A DNA stretch of 64,000 nt, taken from contig JAEUWP010000145.1 of assembly GCA_018524725.1 (NCBI GenBank), positions 278,741-342,740 of the forward strand. The letters run 5' to 3'. Below the pieces are notes generated by a model, which saw only the letters and a program-made list of their open reading frames with translations, was not told where the DNA came from and ran no database searches. The position numbers were made by a program, and so were the translations under genes. Numbering within the stretch: the stretch's first letter is position 1; each line of letters opens with the position of its first letter. This document shows, in pieces, positions 58,916 to 64,000 of this stretch. The stretch comes from Podaxis mareebaensis. Lineage: Eukaryota; Basidiomycota; Agaricomycetes; Agaricales; Agaricaceae.

Positions 58916-59278
58916 TCAGCACTGGCATGGCGTTTTGGGTGCCGTTTCGTGGGCACGGGTTGCGAAGTTTCGAAGTGTATACGGGTGGTATCGAAAGTCG
59001 CTGAGTTGTAGGTTGCCTAGCGGACGAACGATCAGCAGTTGGGTTTGAGGGAAATAATGTGGCGATGAAACAGGCGTACCCAAGGTTGTCCCCTGACATA
59101 GGCCCAGTCCTTGGTCCCATTCCCTAGGAATGACGATTAGTTCGGTCTCATCCCCATCACGTCTAAGTTCGGTTTCGTATAAAGCCACCACCGAATCATT
59201 AGGAGGGGCATGGTGTCTGTTAAGTATCTCAACTAGACAAGAGCAGACGGAACGGGCGAATTCCCGTTGGAACGTCAT
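58916..59278 (-). CDS. small hypothetical protein
   Basis: I do not recognise this protein. The minus-strand frame MTFQREFARSVCSCLVEILN, then HHAPPNDSVVALYETELRRD and ETELIVIPREWDQGLGLCQG, looks coding in residue mix. It either runs on to a TGA at 58916-58918, or is spliced by an intron with GTACGC...CTAG ends so that TTLG joins NLQLSDFRYHPYTLRNFA. No domain is visible. It could equally be an exon of a larger gene whose first exon is upstream of 59300. Confidence 0.25.
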   Translation of the reverse strand: MTFQREFARSVCSCLVEILNRHHAPPNDSVVALYETELRRDGDETELIVIPREWDQGLGLCQGTTLGTPVSSPHYFPQTQLLIVRPLGNLQLSDFRYHPYTLRNFATRAHETAPKTPCQC

Positions 59279-60140
59279 GTCGGAAGATGCACTGGGGATG
59301 CTTTAAGAAATCATCAGTGAATTGAAGCACAGAAGGCCGAGAGCAACCCATACACAAATGGACCCTCCATCCAAGGCTCCATCCTCACGCGACGACCCGT
59401 CGGGTTAAAATCCATCGCACACGAGACTTGTGCACACGAATATAGTGTCCGCTAGGTACACGGAGTGCAGGACTCGTCAACAAGTGTAGACGAGGGGAAA
59501 GAATGTTGATGCGTACCGTTCTATTCTGCATGAAGTGGCGGAAGGCGATTCATTCTTATCTGACCACTCCAGGGCGTCTTCGTTGGAAGCCCCAGCTAAT
59601 GAAGAGGAACGTAAGAATCAAGCTCTTCGCTGTCTTGCAACACGCATATTGTTCAAGAAGAGGCAGGTACGTTGAAGTGCAGGGAAAGGATACGGTTTTG
59701 AGCATCACAGTAGCGACCGAAGCAGAGTACACTGTCCGTGCGCCCAGAACGGGTGGCTGGATACGTATGAGGAATGTTGCACCCTAGGTGACATAAGAAA
59801 TTGGATTTCGGCAGAAGGAGAATTCACGATCGGTGTCGTCGCGGTGTAGCACAGGATCTGTGGCTGTGTGATTTAGCCCTCGCTCGGAACAGACTTTGGG
59901 TAGCCTCAGTCATATAAATCGTGACGGTGTGTCAACACGCCAATCCTTGATTCCCTGGCGCCCACCAAAACAGACTTTGCATGCGATGCAAATGACGAAC
60001 TACGTCCGCAATCCCATCTGACTACATGCACCCTCATACACCTCGTTGCGTACGGAAAGCTTTTCAAACTGGTTAACAGGGTAAAGCTTAAAAGCGGCAC
60101 GTTGTGTCTGCCTTCTGCTTGTCACGTTCATAATAAGCTC

Positions 60141-60490
60141 CGCCACCATCCGAGACTGGCTCATTAGTGGCTGTGGCGCCGAGCCTAATATTCGAGGACC
60201 TGTTCCAGCCTGTTCCGAGCCTATGGATAGCTCGCCTTCTTGCTGCGCACTGCATCGCAATAGTTTGTTTTGGCCCTTTCCCTCACAAGGCCAGGCCTAA
60301 TGTCGCAGGAGAGAATGGGCTAATCGAGGTCGGCTTCGCGAGGAAAGCAGGGCTTTAGACAGAGCCAGGTAGGCGACTCACTAAGGTCACAACCATGGAT
60401 CCGGGCTTCCTAGAGCGTGTCAAAAGCCTCGTGAGCGTCTTCGTCTGCTGTCTCAAATCCAGTGCATGTGACAGTTTAATATCAGCTCCA
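60141..60490. repeat. upstream copy of a duplicated 5' flank
   Basis: The order of short identical blocks is the same as in 60710-61045: CGCCA-x-CA-CCGAGACT, TTCCGAGCC, ACTGCAT-x-GCA-TAG, GGCCAGG, GGCTAATCGAGGT, GCCAGGTAG, CTGTCTGCT-like, ACAG-TT-ATATCAG. Spacing differs by small indels. It ends with no gene behind it. Confidence 0.7.
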
Positions 60491-60709
60491 TAATATGCAC
60501 CCTCAGGCCTCAGCTATACGAATGACCAACTACAGTTTGCAATCCCCTCCGGTTGCGCCTCATTACCTCCGCACAACTAATGTGGTTAGCACGATTTGAC
60601 GGGGGACGCTCATACCATAACGTGACTATACAATGTGGCTTTGCACTGCCATGAGTCAAGGGCGTTGTGGCTACAAATGAAGCCTGGCCGTGTTCTTGGG
60701 GTTCGAAAT

Positions 60710-61045
60710 CGCCATCACCCGAGACTCTATTGGTGGCTGGACGTGTAAAGCTACTACTCAAGGTCAGTAAGGTTCCGAGCCCCGGCTACAACTTCTTTCT
60801 ATACACTGCATTGCAGTAGTGCGCTGTAGCCCCTTCCTTCACTAGGCCAGGTCCAACACCGTATAGACTGGCTAATCGAGGTTGTCTTTCTGAAGAACGC
60901 GAATTTTACAGTGCCAGGTAGATGGCCCATTAAAGGCATCCAATATAACTATGAATCGGAAGTCCCCGCGGGCGCGTATAGAAGCATGCAATGACCATCT
61001 TCTGTCTGCTACCTCGCGTCCTGTGCACGCCACAGATTGATATCA
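60710..61045. repeat. downstream copy of the duplicated 5' flank, promoter-proximal
   Basis: This is the counterpart of 60141-60490, offset by about 550-570 bases. It ends at the GATATCAG block some 60 bases before the ATG of the membrane-ankyrin gene, so it probably contains that gene's promoter. Confidence 0.7.
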
Positions 61046-61108
61046 GTGATAAGAAAGGCGTTCTCATGTACGTTTCCCTTGCTTCCCTTGCTCCCTACAA
61101 CGTCCATC

Positions 61109-64000
61109 ATGTCTGACCCAGGCAGCTACTGTATCCCTTCGAACCCAGACATCTCTGGTATTGGCGTTCGAACGGCGATCTACGCTCAAAATCTGCTTAG
61201 TTTCGGCCCAGCTATCCATGCTCTCCATGACGGGTGGGTCACATTAGCTGAGCTGGACTCCTTGGAGACTCAGTCAACGACCATCCTCTTCACCGCCTTC
61301 GCAATCTTGATTTCCGCCATCATACAAGCCGCTACATCCGGATTGACCAACTTCCACGCCACAATCATTCTTAACCTCAGCTGGATGAACAACACGAACA
61401 CGTTCATCTATTTCTTGCTTTACGTTCACCACAAGGCAATGGGCGCTAGACAGGATGGGTTGATTGGCACTGCTGGATGGAATGAATACTGGGAATGGAA
61501 TACACGGGCCTTGTCACGTTGGATTAATCATGGGAAGAAGGCTCTGTGTCATCCAGTCCTCATCTTTGGCTCCCTTCATCTATCCCTCATGGCTGCAGTC
61601 GGCCTTTGGCTCTGGAGTCAGCCTGGAGCGTTTGGGATCTCTTCACCATGCTCCCTTTCGGCATCTGTTGTGGTCTTGGGTCGGCGGGTACCACTTGCAT
61701 CTGAAGGATTGCGAGGCTGGTCCATCTTCATTTATGCTCTCCTCCTTGTTCCTGGCTTCAATCTCATCATTCCCATTGGTTTCTTCACCATTCCATACCT
61801 GGTATACCGTCATGCTGCTCGTAAAAGCACGCGCTCCAGTCCAAGCATTACTCCCATTGCTCTAGGATTGCTTGTCCTGGCTGCCATTGATATTATCTTC
61901 CTTGTGGATACAGAGGTTGCGATCCGAAACAACAAGCCGATACAGCAAGAAGGTGACTCTAAATGGACATTCGGGCAGACTCTCGCCTTGTTATTGCTTC
62001 TTGTTCCACTACGTGACCTAAGTGAAACCTTCCTTCAGCGACATCGAAAGAAGCTTCCTGATCTTTTGGGGGGTGAAGTTACTCTTCGCCTGAAAGATCT
62101 CCTACGTCACCCACAAATAGATTTTGACTTGGTTAGACGTTACATTGAGCAGGGCGCTGATGTCAATATCAAAGGTGTGAAATGTTCTATTTCACTGAAG
62201 ACATACTAAGGTGAATATCCTAGGTCATTGGTATGGCAGTGCACTCCAAGCTGCATCATATCAGGGACACTTGGAGATTGTGAAGACTCTGGTTGAGCAT
62301 GGTGCTGATGTCAATATTGAAGGTGTGAAGTGTTTCATTTCATTGAATATGTACTAAGGTGAATATCCTAGGTGGTTGGTATGGCACTGCACTCCAAGTT
62401 GCATTATCTCAGGGACACTTGGAGATTGTGAAGACTCTAGTTGAGCATGGTGCTGATGTCAATATCAAAGGTGTGAAGTGTTCCATTTCATTGAATATGT
62501 ACTAAGGTGAATATCCTAGGTGGTCTGTATGGCACTGCACTCCAAACTGCATCATATCAGGGACACTTGGAGATTGTGAAGACTCTGGTTGAGCATGGTG
62601 CTGATGTCAATATCAAAGGTGTGAGGTGTTTTATCTCATTGAATATGTACTAAGGTGAATATCCTAGGTGATCAGTATGGCACTGCACTCCAAGCTGCAT
62701 CATATCAGGGACACTTGGAGATTGTGAAGACTTTGGTTGAGCATGGTGCTGATGTCAATATCAAAGGTGTGAGGTGTTTTATTTCATTGAATATGTACTA
62801 AGGTGAATATCCTAGGTGGTCAGTATGGCACTGCACTCCAAGCTGCATCATTTCAGGGATGCTTGGAGATTGTGAAGACTCTAGTTGAGCATGGTGCTGA
62901 TGTCAATATCAAAGGTGTGAGGTGTTTTATTTCATTGAATATGTACTAAGGTGAATATCCTAGGTGGTCAGTATGGCACTGCACTCCAAGCTGCATCATA
63001 TCAGGGACACTTGGAGATTGTGAAGACTTTAGTTGAGCATGGTGCTGATGTCAATATCAAAGGTGTGAGGTGTTTTATTTCATTGAATATGTACTAAGGT
63101 GAATATCCTAGATGGTCAGTATGGCAGTGCACTCCAAGCTGCATCATTTCAGGGATGCTTGGAGATTGTGAAGACTCTGGTTGAGCATGGTGCTGATGTC
63201 AATATCAAAGGTGTGAAGTGTTTCATTTCATTGAATATGTACTAAGGTGAATATCCTAGGTGGTCTGTATGGCACTGCACTCCAAGCTGCATCATGTCAG
63301 GGACACTTGGAGATTGTGAAGACTCTGGTTGAGCATGGTGCTGATGTCAATATTGAAGGTGTGAAGTGTTTTATTTCATTGAATATGTACTAAGGTGAAT
63401 ATCCCAGGTGGTCAGTATGGCACTGCACTCCAAGCTGCATTATCTCAGGGACACTTGGAGATTGTGAAGACTCTGGTTGAGCATGGTGCTGATGTCAATA
63501 CCAAAGGTGTGAAGTGTTTTATTTCACTGAATATGGACTAAGGTGAATATCCTAGGTGGTTGGTATGGCACTGCACTCCAAGCTGCATCATTTCAGGGAC
63601 ACTTGGAGATTGTGAAAACTCTGGTTGAGCATGGTGCTGATGTCAATATCAAAGGTGTGAAGTATTTCATTTCATTGAATATGTACTAAGGTGAATATCC
63701 TAGGCAGTCTGTATGGCACTGCACTCCAAGCTGCATCATTTCGGGGATGCTTGGAGATTGTGAAGACTCTGGTTGAGCATGGTGCTAATGTCAATATCAA
63801 AGGTGTGAAGTGTTTCATTTCATTGAATATGTACTAAGGTGAATACCCTAGGTGGTCAGTATGGCACTGCACTCCAAACTGCATCATATCGGGGATGCTT
63901 GGAGATTGTGAAGACTCTGGTTAAGCATGGTGCTGATGTCAATATCAAAGGTGTGAAGTGTTTCATTTCATTGAATATGTACTAAGGTGAATATCCTAGG
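61109..64000 (+). CDS. multi-pass membrane protein with a tandem ankyrin-exon array (3' end outside window)
   Basis: I do not recognise a named gene. The first exon (61109-62174, start MSDPGSYCIPSNPDISGIGV) encodes about 356 residues. These include some six hydrophobic segments, at about residues 58-77, 88-108, 149-169, 205-233, 247-267 and 289-303, and the motif NLSWMNNTNTFIYF. A short soluble part follows (RHRKKLPDLLGGEVTLRLKD) and the first ankyrin tail (RRYIEQGADVNIKG). From 62224 every exon is 99 bases and encodes one 33-residue ankyrin repeat of the type GQYGTALQAAS-x-QGHLEIV ... GADVNIKG, separated by 49-base introns. Twelve such exons lie in the window and a thirteenth begins at base 64000. 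All introns are phase 1. Upstream in-frame codons before the ATG lack another ATG. The protein is probably a membrane-anchored ankyrin scaffold or receptor; the ligand is unknown. Confidence 0.8.
62175..64000 (+). repeat. 148-base exon-plus-intron tandem array
   Basis: The unit is a 99-base ankyrin exon plus a 49-base intron. Exons start at 62224, 62372, 62520, 62668, 62816, 62964, 63112, 63260, 63408, 63556, 63704 and 63852, exactly 148 bases apart, with no indel. Introns begin GTGTGA, contain a TACTAAG-type branch site (GACTAAG in the one starting at 63507) and end CCTAG (CCCAG in the one starting at 63359). Introns starting at 62767, 62915 and 63063 are identical to each other, as are those at 62323, 63211 and 63951. 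The array continues past the window edge. Confidence 0.95.

Larger units (their letters stand above)
58572..61108. other. gene-poor 2.5 kb region with a duplicated promoter segment
   Basis: Only one weak small gene is suspected (58916-59278, minus). From 60141 the region holds two diverged direct copies of one segment; the second directly precedes the membrane-ankyrin gene. The part from about 59500 to 60140 shows nothing convincing. Confidence 0.5.

Noticed and set aside
59503..59787. 95-residue plus-strand frame
   Set aside because: The composition is not convincing, no domain is seen, and the stretch lies in a gene-poor region without splice context.
61037..61108. Start of the membrane-ankyrin protein at 61037
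   Set aside because: The codon there is TTG and lies in the duplicated promoter segment. The first in-frame ATG is 61109.
61109..62174. NLR (NACHT or NB-ARC) domain before the ankyrin array
   Set aside because: No P-loop or other NTPase motif is present. The region is made of membrane segments.
62175..64000. CRISPR array or non-coding minisatellite
   Set aside because: The 148-base unit is an ankyrin codon pattern plus a regular intron with donor, branch site and acceptor, in frame with an upstream membrane-protein exon. There are no unique spacers.

Overview
The window reads as nuclear DNA of a filamentous basidiomycete, most likely an Agaricomycete. Almost every gene is cut by many 45-70 base introns with GT...AG ends and short TACTAA/CTAAC-like branch sites. 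Gene order is compact on both strands, and the gene set is typical of wood- or litter-associated mushrooms: a secreted GMC oxidase, tandem laccases, P450, FAD monooxygenase, fungalysin-type propeptide and MYND-finger protein. No rRNA, tRNA, CRISPR array or virus was recognised. Most gene ends below come from joining exons by eye, using reading frame, splice signals and family motifs.

Layout. 0.5-4 kb: pyridoxal kinase (+) converging on actin-related protein ARP2 (-). 4.6-6.9 kb: GMC (aryl-alcohol-oxidase-like) oxidoreductase. 7.3-11 kb: Pom34-like nucleoporin, mitochondrial GTP/GDP carrier, mitochondrial ribosomal protein uS7m. 11.6-18.2 kb: two head-to-tail laccase paralogues with matching promoters. 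18.9-19.9 kb: dienelactone hydrolase (-). 20.4-25.3 kb: large AT-hook protein whose C-terminus looks like a metal-less AlkB fold. 25.5-28 kb: RCC1 propeller with a C-terminal PHD finger. 28-30.4 kb: no intact gene, possible gene relic. 30.4-33.8 kb: vacuolar M28 membrane protease. 34.1-37 kb: a small unknown gene and a cytochrome P450. 37.9-39.2 kb: Nup53/Nup35. 39.2-41.9 kb: gene-poor, with two neighbouring TA-flanked MITE-like elements. 41.9-45.4 kb: salicylate-hydroxylase-like monooxygenase and TGS1. 46.8-48.4 kb: MYND-finger protein. 48.8-49.6 kb: a secreted M36 propeptide with no protease attached. 49.8-52.8 kb: VPS28 and a Nop8-like RRM protein. 53.2-58.6 kb: IBtk/Btb3-like ankyrin-RCC1-BTB protein. 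58.6-61.1 kb: gene-poor, containing a diverged duplication of the promoter of the last gene. 61.1-64 kb: a multi-pass membrane protein that runs into an ankyrin array.

Most striking feature. From about 62.2 kb to the window edge the DNA is a tandem array with an exact 148-base period. Each unit is one 99-base, phase-1 exon encoding a single 33-residue ankyrin repeat plus one 49-base intron. Twelve full exons and thirteen introns are present without a single indel, and the introns are as alike as the exons. The TAA inside each intron's branch-site region is in frame, so a retained intron would end the protein within 12 residues. Because every exon is frame-symmetric, units can be skipped, gained or lost without breaking the frame.

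Functional themes. One group is extracellular and intracellular oxidation of aromatic compounds (GMC oxidase, two laccases, dienelactone hydrolase, P450, FAD monooxygenase), scattered among housekeeping genes rather than in one tight cluster. The others are nuclear and RNA functions (Pom34, Nup53, TGS1, Nop8-like, the PHD and AT-hook proteins) and trafficking or proteolysis (VPS28, vacuolar M28 protease, M36 propeptide).
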